From Opitutia bacterium (GTDB lineage: Bacteria > Verrucomicrobiota > Verrucomicrobiia > Opitutales > Opitutaceae): 64,000 nucleotides of DNA. This document shows positions 14,849 through 23,383 of this stretch, one piece after another. How positions within the stretch are numbered: the first letter of the stretch is position 1; the number at the start of each line of letters is the position of its first letter. Under the pieces are notes generated by a model. The model was not told the DNA's origin. It was given only the letters and a program-made list of their open reading frames with translations, and searched no databases. A program made the position numbers and the translations under genes. Where the stretch lies: contig JACPIT010000005.1 in assembly GCA_016187945.1 (NCBI GenBank), positions 620,001 to 684,000 of the forward strand. Direction: 5' to 3'.

Positions 14849-17647
14849 TCAGAAGCGGTATTTGAAATCCAGGTAGAACATCCGGCCAACCGCGCCGTAG
14901 GTCGCGATGTCGGCGTTCGACTCCGTGAACGTGCCCGCGGCGCTCGGCGGCGACTCGTCGAAGACGTTGTTCACGCCGGCGGTGAGGGTGAGGCCCTTCA
15001 GGTAGCGCCACTCGTTGCCGAAGGTGTAGCGCACCGCGGTGTCGATCGAGTGATAGGCTTCGACGTAGGTGTCGGCCGTAACGTCGCCGGCGGTGTCGTC
15101 GCCGTTCACGTCGGTGACGTGCGGGATGTAGCGCCAGCCGAGGTTCGCGCCCCAATTGCCGCGCGTCCAGTCGAGCGTGGTGTAGGCGGAGAACTTCGGG
15201 ATCGTGCCGTTGGAGTTGGTGGCGTAGCCGACGGTTTCGAACCACTCGCTGTCGGGGAGATTCTTGATCCGGTAATGATTGTAGATGCCGATCGTCGAAC
15301 TCGCCTTGAAGCGGCCGAGGTCGCGCCACTCGAAACTGTCTTCGAGTTTCACGTCGAAGCCGTCGAGTTTCTGGCCGGCGATGTTCACGAGCGTGTCGGT
15401 GACGTAGATGCTGTCGATCGAGTTGCCGCTGATCTGGCCGGCGGCGGTGATGGCGGTGCCGCCGTCGAACATGCTCGTGTCGCCGGCGGCGCCGATGCGG
15501 ACGAATTTCGCGTAGGGCGAGGCGGCGCCGAGCAGCTCGACGCTTTGCAGGATCGTGGCGGAGCCGATCGACGAGATCAGATCCTTCTGCTCGATGTGGA
15601 AATAATCCACGGAGACGGAGAAGCCCTTGAGCGTCTTCGGCGACCAGACGAAGCCGGCGGTGAAGTTCTTCGAGGTCGACGGGAGCAGCGCGCTGTTCGA
15701 GCCGGTGCGGGCGTTGGCCTGGCCGGTGATGGCGCCGCCGCTGAGGCTCGTGAGGTTGAGCGTGGAGGTGAAGCCGACGCTGCCGGGGCCGAAGAGCTGG
15801 AAGAGCGTCGGCGCGGCGAACGATTCGCCGTAGGTGGCGCGGAGCGTGAGGTTCTCGCTGAACGGCTGCCAGCGGAGCGCGAACTTCGGCACGGTCGGGT
15901 CGTCGGTGTCGGAATAGATTTCGTGGCGCGCGGCGATGTCGAGGTCGAGCGTGTGGATGCCGGGGATCGCGCTCTCCTTGCTGACGAGCGGCACGCGCAG
16001 CTCGGCGAAGAGGGACTTCACGTTGCGGTCGGCCTCGAAGGGATCGAGCGTCGTGGCGGAATCCCAGCCGAAGGTGGCGGTCTGGCTGTTGCGATCGGCG
16101 GTCTGCGAGAGCGACTCGCGGCGGATGTCGCCGCCGAAGGCGTATTGGACGTCGCCCGCGGGGAGCGCGAAGAGATGGCCGTTCACGCGGGCGTCGTAGG
16201 TGACGAGTTTGCTGACGGCGGAGCCGAGCGCGGTGCCGAGAATGCCGGACTCCTCGATGGCGCCGTCGGCCTGCGTGCGGGCGAAGAGGTTGATGAGGCC
16301 CGACGCGACGGCGGCCTGGCGCGCGGCGGTGGAGATGAGGTTCTTGTTCGTGTAGTCCTGCGCGACGCGGTTGTAGTTCGCGGCCATTTCCCAGTTCGTG
16401 TTCTCGTCAATCGAGCCGCGCGCGCCGAACGAGCCGCGGATGCTCGTGGTGTCGTAGAAATACTGGCGCGGATACTCGACGAGGCGGTTGCGCGCGGTGA
16501 CGGCGACGTTGGCGGGATTGTAGGCGTTGCTCGCGGCGACGGACGCGCTGAACGGCTGGGCGTTGAGCTGCGAGAACGTCTCGGTGTGCGTGTAGAGCAG
16601 GTCGCCGAAGAGCGAGACGCGGTCGTTGATCTGGTGATCGAGCGCGGCGGTGACGGCGCTGCGCTCGTTGCGGAGGAGCAGCGTGACGTAATTGGCGAGG
16701 TTGAACGAATACGCGCCGGCGGCGCCGGTGCCGTTGATGAGGTCGGTGGACGAGAACGGTCCGAGGTAGGTGCCGTTGGCGACGAGCTGCGCGAGCGTGA
16801 GGTCGGTGTTGGTCGGCGGGGCGTTGAGGCTCGGGTTGAGCACGTAGAAATTCGAGCCCGAGCTGATGACGCCGGCGAACGTGCCGGTGCCGTAGCTCGG
16901 GTTCGAGAAGTTGCGCTCGTATTGGAAGAGCGGATCGGTCTTCGACCACGACGCGGAGAGCGTGAGCGACGTTTTGCCGTTGCCGGCACCGCCGATGACG
17001 TAGGCGCTGCGTTCGGAGTAGTGGTCGGAGTGTTCCGACATGCCGTAGTGCGCGCCGACCTCGAAGCCCTCGAAGTTTTTCTTGAGGATGATGTTCACGA
17101 CGCCCGCGACGGCGTCGGAGCCGTAGGTGGCGGAGGCGCCGTCGGCGAGCACGTCGATGCGCTCGATGGCGGACATGGGGATGAGGTTCACGTCGACGAA
17201 CTGGTTGCCGCCGGAGGCGAGGACCGGCGCGTAGGCGGCGCGGCGGCCGTTGATGAGGACGAGCGTCTGCGTGTTGCGGAACGCGACCTGCGAGCCGCCG
17301 CCGGTGGCGCCGCTGGAGATGTTGGCGTTGGTGTCGCCGAGGTTGGCGTTGCCGGAGAACATCGGCATCGCCTTGCGCAGGACGTCGAGGACGTTGGTGG
17401 CGACGCCGGTTTTCGCGATGTCGTCGGCGGTGATGGTTTGCACGGGGATCGTCGACGCCTCGGCGGAGACGGGGATGTAGGAGCCGGTGACCTCGTATTT
17501 GCCGAGACTGACGACCTTCTCGTCCTTGCTGTCGTTGTCGTTCGTGGTTTGCGCGGGCAGCACGCAGGCGACAGCGAGCGCGAGCAGGAGCGACGCGCGC
17601 CAGCGCACGCCGTTCCGCGGGTGGTTGGGTGTGGTGTGATTGATCAT
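14849..17647 (-). CDS. TonB-dependent outer-membrane receptor
   Basis: A complete 932-residue receptor. The signal peptide spans about 15-32 (RASLLLALAVACVLPAQ). A short spacer with KYEVTGSYIP, then the plug domain (about 60-180), follows: PVQTITADDIAKTGVATNVL, QTLVLINGRRAAYAP, IERIDVLADGASATYGSDAV and GVVNIILKKNFEG. A long beta-barrel ends in MFYLDFKYRF with terminal Phe. The family imports large substrates (iron chelates, cobalamin or oligosaccharides) across the outer membrane using TonB energy. No partner SusD-like gene is present, as usual in this phylum. The LytTR-type regulator lies 148 bases upstream on the same strand and may control it. Substrate not readable from sequence. Confidence 0.92.
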   Translation of the reverse strand: MINHTTPNHPRNGVRWRASLLLALAVACVLPAQTTNDNDSKDEKVVSLGKYEVTGSYIPVSAEASTIPVQTITADDIAKTGVATNVLDVLRKAMPMFSGNANLGDTNANISSGATGGGSQVAFRNTQTLVLINGRRAAYAPVLASGGNQFVDVNLIPMSAIERIDVLADGASATYGSDAVAGVVNIILKKNFEGFEVGAHYGMSEHSDHYSERSAYVIGGAGNGKTSLTLSASWSKTDPLFQYERNFSNPSYGTGTFAGVISSGSNFYVLNPSLNAPPTNTDLTLAQLVANGTYLGPFSSTDLINGTGAAGAYSFNLANYVTLLLRNERSAVTAALDHQINDRVSLFGDLLYTHTETFSQLNAQPFSASVAASNAYNPANVAVTARNRLVEYPRQYFYDTTSIRGSFGARGSIDENTNWEMAANYNRVAQDYTNKNLISTAARQAAVASGLINLFARTQADGAIEESGILGTALGSAVSKLVTYDARVNGHLFALPAGDVQYAFGGDIRRESLSQTADRNSQTATFGWDSATTLDPFEADRNVKSLFAELRVPLVSKESAIPGIHTLDLDIAARHEIYSDTDDPTVPKFALRWQPFSENLTLRATYGESFAAPTLFQLFGPGSVGFTSTLNLTSLSGGAITGQANARTGSNSALLPSTSKNFTAGFVWSPKTLKGFSVSVDYFHIEQKDLISSIGSATILQSVELLGAASPYAKFVRIGAAGDTSMFDGGTAITAAGQISGNSIDSIYVTDTLVNIAGQKLDGFDVKLEDSFEWRDLGRFKASSTIGIYNHYRIKNLPDSEWFETVGYATNSNGTIPKFSAYTTLDWTRGNWGANLGWRYIPHVTDVNGDDTAGDVTADTYVEAYHSIDTAVRYTFGNEWRYLKGLTLTAGVNNVFDESPPSAAGTFTESNADIATYGAVGRMFYLDFKYRF

Positions 17648-17795
17648 AGGCGCGGCCCTTGACGCGCGGGTGCGCGCGGACGTTCCGGCGAAGCGGCGGC
17701 GTGCGCCCAGCTCGCGTCGGGCTGCGGGAGCCGCACGACCGGCGGCGAGCCCGCGGCGCGAAATCGCGCCGTCCGCCGCCGGCGTGCGGCCAAAT

Positions 17796-18578
17796 TCAGT
17801 CGAGCAGCCGGCGCACCGCGCCGGTCTGCGCCCGCGCCACGGGCACCGTGCCGCTCGCGCCGAGCGTGAGGCTGAAATCGCCTTCGGGACGCAGCGTGGC
17901 TTTGGTGACGTGGTCGCGGTTCACGATATGCGAGCGATGCACGCGGAGAAAAAGCGACGGATCGAGCTGCGCTCCGATCCGCGCCAGCGTCGTGCGCACG
18001 AGATGCGTGCCGGTGCGGGTGAAAACCTTCACGTAGTCGCCCTCGGCCTCGAGCCGCAGGACGTCGCGCGGCGCGACGAGATGAAACTCGCCATCGCGTT
18101 TCAGCACGAGCCGCTCCGCGCGGAGACGCGCGACGGCCGGCGCTGCGGGCGGCATCGCGGAAAGGCGCGCCGTTCGCAGCACGACCCGCGCGCGGGCGAT
18201 GGCGGAGCCGAAGCGCGCGGGCGCCACCGGTTTCAACAGGTAGTCGAGCGCGCCGACCTCGAACGCCTGCACCGCATGCCGCGGCTCGGCCGACGTGACG
18301 ATCACGGCGCGCGTGAGACCGGCCAGCGCGCGCCAGAGCGTAAAGTCTTCCAGCGCGCTCCACTCGACGATGACGAGTTCGGGCGCGAGCACCGGAATCT
18401 GCTCGGCCGCCTCCGCGAGGCTGGCGCAACTGGCGGCGAGCTCGAAGTCGGCGTGGAATGCGAGTTGGTCGCCGAGCCCGAGGCGCGCCTCGTGTCCCGG
18501 ATCGACGATGAGGGCGCGGAAGAGCACGCCCGGCGTGACCGACGCCGGCGTGGAGGCGAATTGCGGGAGGGCGTTCAT
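17796..18578 (-). CDS. Orphan LytTR-family regulator with degenerate receiver domain
   Basis: Start taken at ATG 18578 (MNALPQFAST), 261 residues. Residues 20-140 form a receiver-like domain (RALIVDPGHEARL... VIVTSAEPRHAVQAFEVGAL DYLLKPV). The phospho-acceptor Asp expected after the third strand is Glu (VIVEW, residue 72), and the usual acidic pair is IVDP. The switch Thr and the Lys of LLKP are kept. Residues about 160-260 are a LytTR DNA-binding domain (DVLRLEAEGDYVKVFTRTG, FLRVHRSHIVNRDHV). No kinase gene adjoins. Glu in this place could mimic phosphorylation, making output independent of a kinase. It probably regulates the receptor gene downstream. Confidence 0.75.
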   Translation of the reverse strand: MNALPQFASTPASVTPGVLFRALIVDPGHEARLGLGDQLAFHADFELAASCASLAEAAEQIPVLAPELVIVEWSALEDFTLWRALAGLTRAVIVTSAEPRHAVQAFEVGALDYLLKPVAPARFGSAIARARVVLRTARLSAMPPAAPAVARLRAERLVLKRDGEFHLVAPRDVLRLEAEGDYVKVFTRTGTHLVRTTLARIGAQLDPSLFLRVHRSHIVNRDHVTKATLRPEGDFSLTLGASGTVPVARAQTGAVRRLLD

Positions 18579-18811
18579 CGTGGGCGTGCGTGCGCGCGGA
18601 AAGGCGCGCGGCGTTTGAGACGAGCGACGGCGGCGCGCAGTTCCGGCGGTGCGACGCTTTGCGCGCGGGCGGACGACGAGGCCGGCGCGGGCGACGATCA
18701 GGGCGCGGTGCGCCGGGACGAACCCGCGGCAAAAAGATGTCGTGTGCGCCGGGCCGAAGCGCCTCGCGGCGCGGTTGCGACTGCGCGCACCGGCACGGTC
18801 GGGGAACGGCG

Positions 18812-18840
18812 TTGACCCTGCGGCGCGAAAATCGTAGTTT
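18812..18840 (+). promoter_or_regulatory. Candidate promoter of the DUF805-Sel1 operon
   Basis: A -35 box TTGACC (18812-18817), a 17-base spacer and a weak -10 box TAGTTT (18835-18840), 110 bases before the start codon. The rest of the divergent gap 18579-18949 shows only GC-rich sequence with no other signal. Confidence 0.3.
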
Positions 18841-18949
18841 CGGCGTGCCGGTGGAGCCGTTGCACCGGCGCTGCCGCAACACACCCTACAACCCCCGCTC
18901 GGCCTCCGCCGCGTCGCGGCGGCGTCCGAACCTCAACCCCGGCCGTGTC

Positions 18950-20611
18950 ATGCGCCTTCGCGAACTCTTCTCCTTCCGCGGAAGGATCGGACGAATGACC
19001 TTTTGGCGCCTGGTCCTCGTTCTCCTGGCCGCCCTGCTGGTCAACTTCGTCTTCGCTGGCATGGTGATGCCGTCGGACCCGGCGCTGGCGGGGATCGGCG
19101 GGCTGATCGCGATGCCGGGGCTCATCGCGATCGGACTGGTGTCGCTCGCCGCGCAAGTGAAGCGCTGGCACGACCTCGATCGCTCCGGCTGGATGGTGCT
19201 GGTGAGTCTCGTGCCGATCGTCGGTTTTCTCGTGAACCTGATCTGCCTCGGTTTCCTGCGCGGCACGGCGGGTGCGAATCGTTTCGGCGAACCCGAGGGC
19301 GTCGCGCCGCGCGCCGCGGCCGGCAGCGAGCCGCCGCTGCTGGCGAGCGCGGCGCTGCCAGACGCGCCGCCGCCGCTGCCATCGAGACCGCGGGCGCCGA
19401 TGTCGCGCGGTGCGCGTTGGGCGCTGATCGGCGGGGCGGTGGTCCTGGTGCTGGTGCCGGCACTGGGCGGGCTGTGGTGGATGTTGCCCGGATCGGGTTG
19501 GAGCGCGCGCAAATCCTGGCTGATGGCGAAAGCCGGCTCGGCGACCGAGTGCTACGCGATGGGCCTGCGCTGCCGGAAAGGCGCGGACGGTTTCCGCGCC
19601 GACGACGCGGCCGCGGCGAAATGGTTCGAGGTCGCGGCGAGGGCGTATCACACGAAGGCGCAATACGACCTCGGCGTCCTCTACTTCTACGGCCTCGGCG
19701 TGCCGGCGGATCGCGACCGCGCGCGCGAGTGGCTCGATAAGGCGGCGCGCAGCGACTACGCGCCGGCGATGACGCTGCTCGGCTTGATGGAGGAGCAGGA
19801 TCTGCCGCTCAGCAACGTGGCGTTCGAGCTCTGGCAAAAGGCGGCGGCCGCCGGCGATCCGTGGGCGGAGTCGCTGCTCGGCTCCGCCTACCTCGCGCGC
19901 GGCAATCCGCTCGAGGGCGACGAGAATTTCGTGCGCGCGCTCTATTGGCTGGAAACGGCGCGACGCGACGGCGTCGAGACGGTCGGCGGATTGCTGCGGC
20001 ACGTCTGGGCGAACTTGCCGGCGGAGCGCGTGGAGGCGGTCACCGAGCAGGTGTTCGCGCGCTTGGAGCGCGACTCGCCCGAGCCGGTGACGCCGTCGGA
20101 AACGGCCACGAACCCCGAGCCGCCCGCCACCGCCGAATCGACGCCGTCGACCGCAGAGACGCCGACCGCCGAGAACAACGAGACGCCGACGCCCGCATCG
20201 TCATCGGAAGACGATCCTGCCGTGGCCCTGCGCGCCGACGTTCTAGAAAACGTGCGCGCGCTCGAAGACTACACGCGCATCAGCACGCTCTACGCGGAGC
20301 GCAGCCAGGCTGACGCCGACTGGACGGGCTCGGACGAGGGCCGCGCGGTCGGGCAATACCTTCAGCGCATGCGCACCGATGCGCAATCGCTCCGCCGCAG
20401 CGGCGAGGGCGACACCGTCACGCTCGACTACACCATCGGCGGCGCCACGCACCACTTGGAAGGCGTGCGCGTCGCGGACCTCGCGAGCGACGCGGATTAT
20501 CGGCAGTTCGTTGTCGAAAGCATCGCGCGCAACATCGTCACGGCCCCGCGGCCGCTCGCCGTCGCGGCGTTTCTACGCGCCGCCGAACCGAAAGAAGGGG
20601 AGGAGAAATGA
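18950..20611 (+). CDS. DUF805 membrane protein with Sel1 repeats
   Basis: Start taken at ATG 18950, 553 residues. The N-terminus is a DUF805 domain (about 1-115): LFSFRGRIGRMTFW, three hydrophobic helices and the signature QVKRWHDLDRSGWMVL. A separate transmembrane segment (about 160-185, WALIGGAVVLVLVPALGGLW) anchors an extended part. Sel1-like repeats follow (about 195-330): DDAAAAKWFEVAARAYHTKA and QYDLGVLYFYGLGVPADRDR. After a Thr/Pro/Glu-rich linker a C-terminal domain of about 125 residues is unrecognised. The stop overlaps the next start in ATGA, as in the next pair, so three genes form one operon. Function unknown; Sel1 repeats usually bind proteins. Confidence 0.75.
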   Translation: MRLRELFSFRGRIGRMTFWRLVLVLLAALLVNFVFAGMVMPSDPALAGIGGLIAMPGLIAIGLVSLAAQVKRWHDLDRSGWMVLVSLVPIVGFLVNLICLGFLRGTAGANRFGEPEGVAPRAAAGSEPPLLASAALPDAPPPLPSRPRAPMSRGARWALIGGAVVLVLVPALGGLWWMLPGSGWSARKSWLMAKAGSATECYAMGLRCRKGADGFRADDAAAAKWFEVAARAYHTKAQYDLGVLYFYGLGVPADRDRAREWLDKAARSDYAPAMTLLGLMEEQDLPLSNVAFELWQKAAAAGDPWAESLLGSAYLARGNPLEGDENFVRALYWLETARRDGVETVGGLLRHVWANLPAERVEAVTEQVFARLERDSPEPVTPSETATNPEPPATAESTPSTAETPTAENNETPTPASSSEDDPAVALRADVLENVRALEDYTRISTLYAERSQADADWTGSDEGRAVGQYLQRMRTDAQSLRRSGEGDTVTLDYTIGGATHHLEGVRVADLASDADYRQFVVESIARNIVTAPRPLAVAAFLRAAEPKEGEEK

Positions 20612-21951
20612 ACCGAAAAATTTTCGCCCGTGGCCTCATCGCCGGCGCGCTCGCTTGCGCCGGGATATTCGTCGCCGCGCCGGCGCGAGCCGAGGGACCG
20701 AGCGCCGAGCCTTACGAACAGGACGCGGGGCTGCTCGCCAGCAAGATCGCGCAGCACCGCTATCGATTGAAACACGCGAAGGACGGCGAGGCGCGGCTGT
20801 CGGAGATGGAGTCCGCGGTCTCGGAGTTGCGCCGCAAGATTTCCGAGCTGAAAGACGCCGCGAGCGACATCGCGTCCGTCGACAGCCACCTCCGTTACCT
20901 GCGCAACATGGAGCTCGAGCCGAAGGAGCGCGCGATCGAGCAGTTGAAGACGCAGGCCGAAAGCGACCTCGGGTCTTTCGCCCCTCGGGCGCGCAGCCTC
21001 CAGGCGCGCATCGCCCAGCACAACGCGCAGAACCACGAGTTCGGTGAAGGCCAGGAGGCAGCGCTCGCGGCCTACAACGCCGAGGCGGCGGACCTCAACC
21101 AACAGAAGGAAGCGCTCAAAACCGCCGCCGACGAGCGGCAGCAGTATTGGCAGCAGCAGATCGAGGCGGCCATCGCCGCCTACGCGAAAGCGCAGAAGGA
21201 ATTCGTCGAAACCGAAGAGAAGCGCCGCAACGCCGCGGAGAAATTCCGCGAGCACCACGACGCTTACAATGCCGCGCGCGCGCCGCTCGTCGAATCGCTC
21301 GGCACGCTCGAGCGCGAGCCGGAGCCGGAGACGAACGCCGCGGTGCCGCTGACGCCGTTCAAGCAGGCCCACCCCGAAACGAGCGGCGAGATCGTCGCGG
21401 CGACGCGGCATCCCGTCGGCCCCGGCAGTTCGCGCGCGATCGAGAAATTGCAGATCGTCGCCGCGTCTTCGAACGCCGGCGCGGAGTCCAACGTGAACGT
21501 CACCTCGAAGACCGAACTCGGCTACCAGTTCGACACGCCCGAGGGACTCGCGCCCGTGGATTTGCCGAGCGTCGCGACGCCGGTCGGCGAAAGCGTCGAC
21601 GCCCCCGCCGAGCCGCCGCCGGCTCGTTCGGTGCCGCTGGTCGTCGCGGAGCCGCCGCCGCGCACGCAGGCGACGCCGGTGGTGCAGGCTGCGACGCAGC
21701 GGCAGGAGACGAATTTCAACAAGCTCGAGCAGCTCTACCAGCAACGCCGCGAGCTGACGCAGCAGGGCCCGCGCGCCAACGCCCAGGCGTGGGGCAACGT
21801 CGTGCAGGAAATCTCCGTCACCCAGGCGAAGATCAATTTCGAGGCCGTGACGCAAAAGCTGACCGAGGGCTCGGAAGGTGTGAATCTCTCCGTGCGCCGC
21901 CGGCCCAAGCCGATCGAGGTGCCGTCGCCGACCCTGCCGGAAAAGAAATGA
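20608..21951 (+). CDS. Exported coiled-coil protein of unknown function
   Basis: A 447-residue protein with a signal peptide (about 1-28, ending APARAEG). Residues about 40-255 are heptad-rich and charged (ARLSEMESAVSELRRKISEL, LNQQKEALKTAADERQQYW, KAQKEFVETEEKRRNAAEKF), predicting long coiled coil. A Pro/Val/Thr-rich, probably disordered stretch (about 260-370) precedes a final helical part (NFNKLEQLYQQRRELTQQ). No enzymatic motif is seen. The first and last codons overlap neighbouring genes by ATGA, so it is translated together with the membrane protein before it and the exported protein after it. A periplasmic structural or scaffolding role is inferred. Confidence 0.65.
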   Translation: MNRKIFARGLIAGALACAGIFVAAPARAEGPSAEPYEQDAGLLASKIAQHRYRLKHAKDGEARLSEMESAVSELRRKISELKDAASDIASVDSHLRYLRNMELEPKERAIEQLKTQAESDLGSFAPRARSLQARIAQHNAQNHEFGEGQEAALAAYNAEAADLNQQKEALKTAADERQQYWQQQIEAAIAAYAKAQKEFVETEEKRRNAAEKFREHHDAYNAARAPLVESLGTLEREPEPETNAAVPLTPFKQAHPETSGEIVAATRHPVGPGSSRAIEKLQIVAASSNAGAESNVNVTSKTELGYQFDTPEGLAPVDLPSVATPVGESVDAPAEPPPARSVPLVVAEPPPRTQATPVVQAATQRQETNFNKLEQLYQQRRELTQQGPRANAQAWGNVVQEISVTQAKINFEAVTQKLTEGSEGVNLSVRRRPKPIEVPSPTLPEKK

Positions 21952-23072
21952 AAACGCTCCGCTGGCTTCTGTTTCTTGCGTGCCTGTTCGCGACCCGCGC
22001 GCTGCGCGCCGAAGAACTCGAACTGGCCTCCGTGCCGATCGACTTTCCCGAACCGCGCCGCACCGAACTCCACGACGAACGCGCCGCACTGCTGCGCCGC
22101 TGGCAGACTTCCCTCGAACGCGAACGGAAGCTCAAGCTCGACTACGCCGGCGCGAAAAAAGGCACGCCTCGCGGCGACGAGGCGGAGCGGCGGCGCGACG
22201 AATTGCAGACGGAGGCGGACGCGATCGTCGACGACGCCGACGCGTTCAACGAAAAGATCGCGCGGTTGGCGAAGGAGCTGAAGCCGACGAACCCCGTGGT
22301 CGATCCGCGGAGATTCGTGACCGCGGCGGACTACGACGATGCGAAGCGCTGGCGCGCGGAGCTGCTGCGGCGGCAGGCGCTGATCCAGGGGCAACTCGCG
22401 AAGCTCGAGGCGATCGGCGGCGGCTTGCGGAGCGATTCGCGCGAGTTCGAGAAGCTGCGCGAGCAGGCGCAGATCGATTGTCTCGAGGACGTGCTGATGA
22501 AAATCCCGGCCGGCGCATGCTTCGAGGGACTCGCCGCGCAGAGCCTGATCACCAGGGAGGAGGCGAAGGCGCTCGCCGACGGCTTCAACGCGCTGAAGCT
22601 CCTCGTCGAGGCGCAGCAGGCGGTGAGCGCCGAGCGCGACGAGGAGAAGTTTCAGAAGGTGCTCTCGACCCGCAACGAACTCCGCGAACTGCTGATGGGC
22701 GGCGCCGTCGAGAAGCTCGACCCGAAGGCGCGCGTCTGGCTCCAGACGATGGAAGGCGTCTTCGATGCCACGGCGCAGAGCCTCGGACCGGGCGACGCCG
22801 CGCAACCGACGAGCAAAATCGAGACGCTCGGCAAGGCGTTTGTCGCGTTCGGCGAAGCCGTTTTTCCTCCCGCCGCGCTGGTCGAAATCGCCGGCACGGT
22901 GACCGAAAAGTCGCTGCGCCAGCAAATCCTCCAGGAGCCGCTGGAGGCGCTCGGCGAGGCGCTGAGCAAAAATTTCGACGCGCGTCGCGTCTACACCGCG
23001 CGCCTCGAGGCGGTGCAATACCAGCTCTCGGCCGTGCAAGAGACGATCGGTCGCTACGAAGCGGTGCACTGA
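21948..23072 (+). CDS. Exported helical protein of unknown function
   Basis: Start at ATG 21948 overlapping the upstream stop (ATGA). 374 residues with a signal peptide (MKTLRWLLFLACLFATRALR, cleavage near RAEE). The mature part is alpha-helical with heptad-like charged segments (LHDERAALLRRWQTSLERER, KRWRAELLRRQALIQGQLAK, ALGEALSKNFDARRV). No domain is recognised and no Cys pair or catalytic motif is obvious. Both exported proteins of this operon are helical and likely interact with each other or with the Sel1 part of the first gene, which is inference from gene coupling only. Confidence 0.6.
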   Translation: MKTLRWLLFLACLFATRALRAEELELASVPIDFPEPRRTELHDERAALLRRWQTSLERERKLKLDYAGAKKGTPRGDEAERRRDELQTEADAIVDDADAFNEKIARLAKELKPTNPVVDPRRFVTAADYDDAKRWRAELLRRQALIQGQLAKLEAIGGGLRSDSREFEKLREQAQIDCLEDVLMKIPAGACFEGLAAQSLITREEAKALADGFNALKLLVEAQQAVSAERDEEKFQKVLSTRNELRELLMGGAVEKLDPKARVWLQTMEGVFDATAQSLGPGDAAQPTSKIETLGKAFVAFGEAVFPPAALVEIAGTVTEKSLRQQILQEPLEALGEALSKNFDARRVYTARLEAVQYQLSAVQETIGRYEAVH

Positions 23073-23107
23073 CACCCAGCGCTCCGGTGGTGCGGCGCGA
23101 ATTTTCC

Positions 23108-23268
23108 TCAAAACGCAGTTGAAACGCGGAGGACGCGGAGAGCGCAGAGGAGGAACTCCGACCATTCCGCTCCGCGGCCATTCACCCGGAAGGTGAGTCC
23201 TTCGGGGGGGGGCGGCAGATTTTCCCGCGTTCCACTCCGCGTCCTCCGCGTTTCAACTGCGGAATTAG
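23108..23268. repeat. Long imperfect inverted repeat, GAAACGCGGAGGACGCGGAG family, copy 2
   Basis: Arms TTGAAACGCGGAGGACGCGG and GTCCTCCGCGTTTCAACTGC around the same middle (GGTGAGTCCTTCGGGGGG) as copy 1 at 12560-12720. A single arm of another family (GCGTTGAGGTCAACGCGCTCC, partial) follows at about 23337-23362. Together they fill the gap 23073-23383. Confidence 0.8.
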
Positions 23269-23383
23269 GATTTTCCGGGTCACGGCGACGGAGCGCGTTT
23301 GACCGCGACGCGCGGCTCGATTTTCGTTTGCGGGAGGCGCGTTGAGGTCAACGCGCTCCACCGGCTCCGGATCGCTCCCGTTC

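Noticed and set aside
14780-17662. Plus-strand open frame of 960 codons opposite the second receptor
   Set aside because: The receptor on the other strand has signal peptide, plug and barrel; the plus frame has only biased composition.
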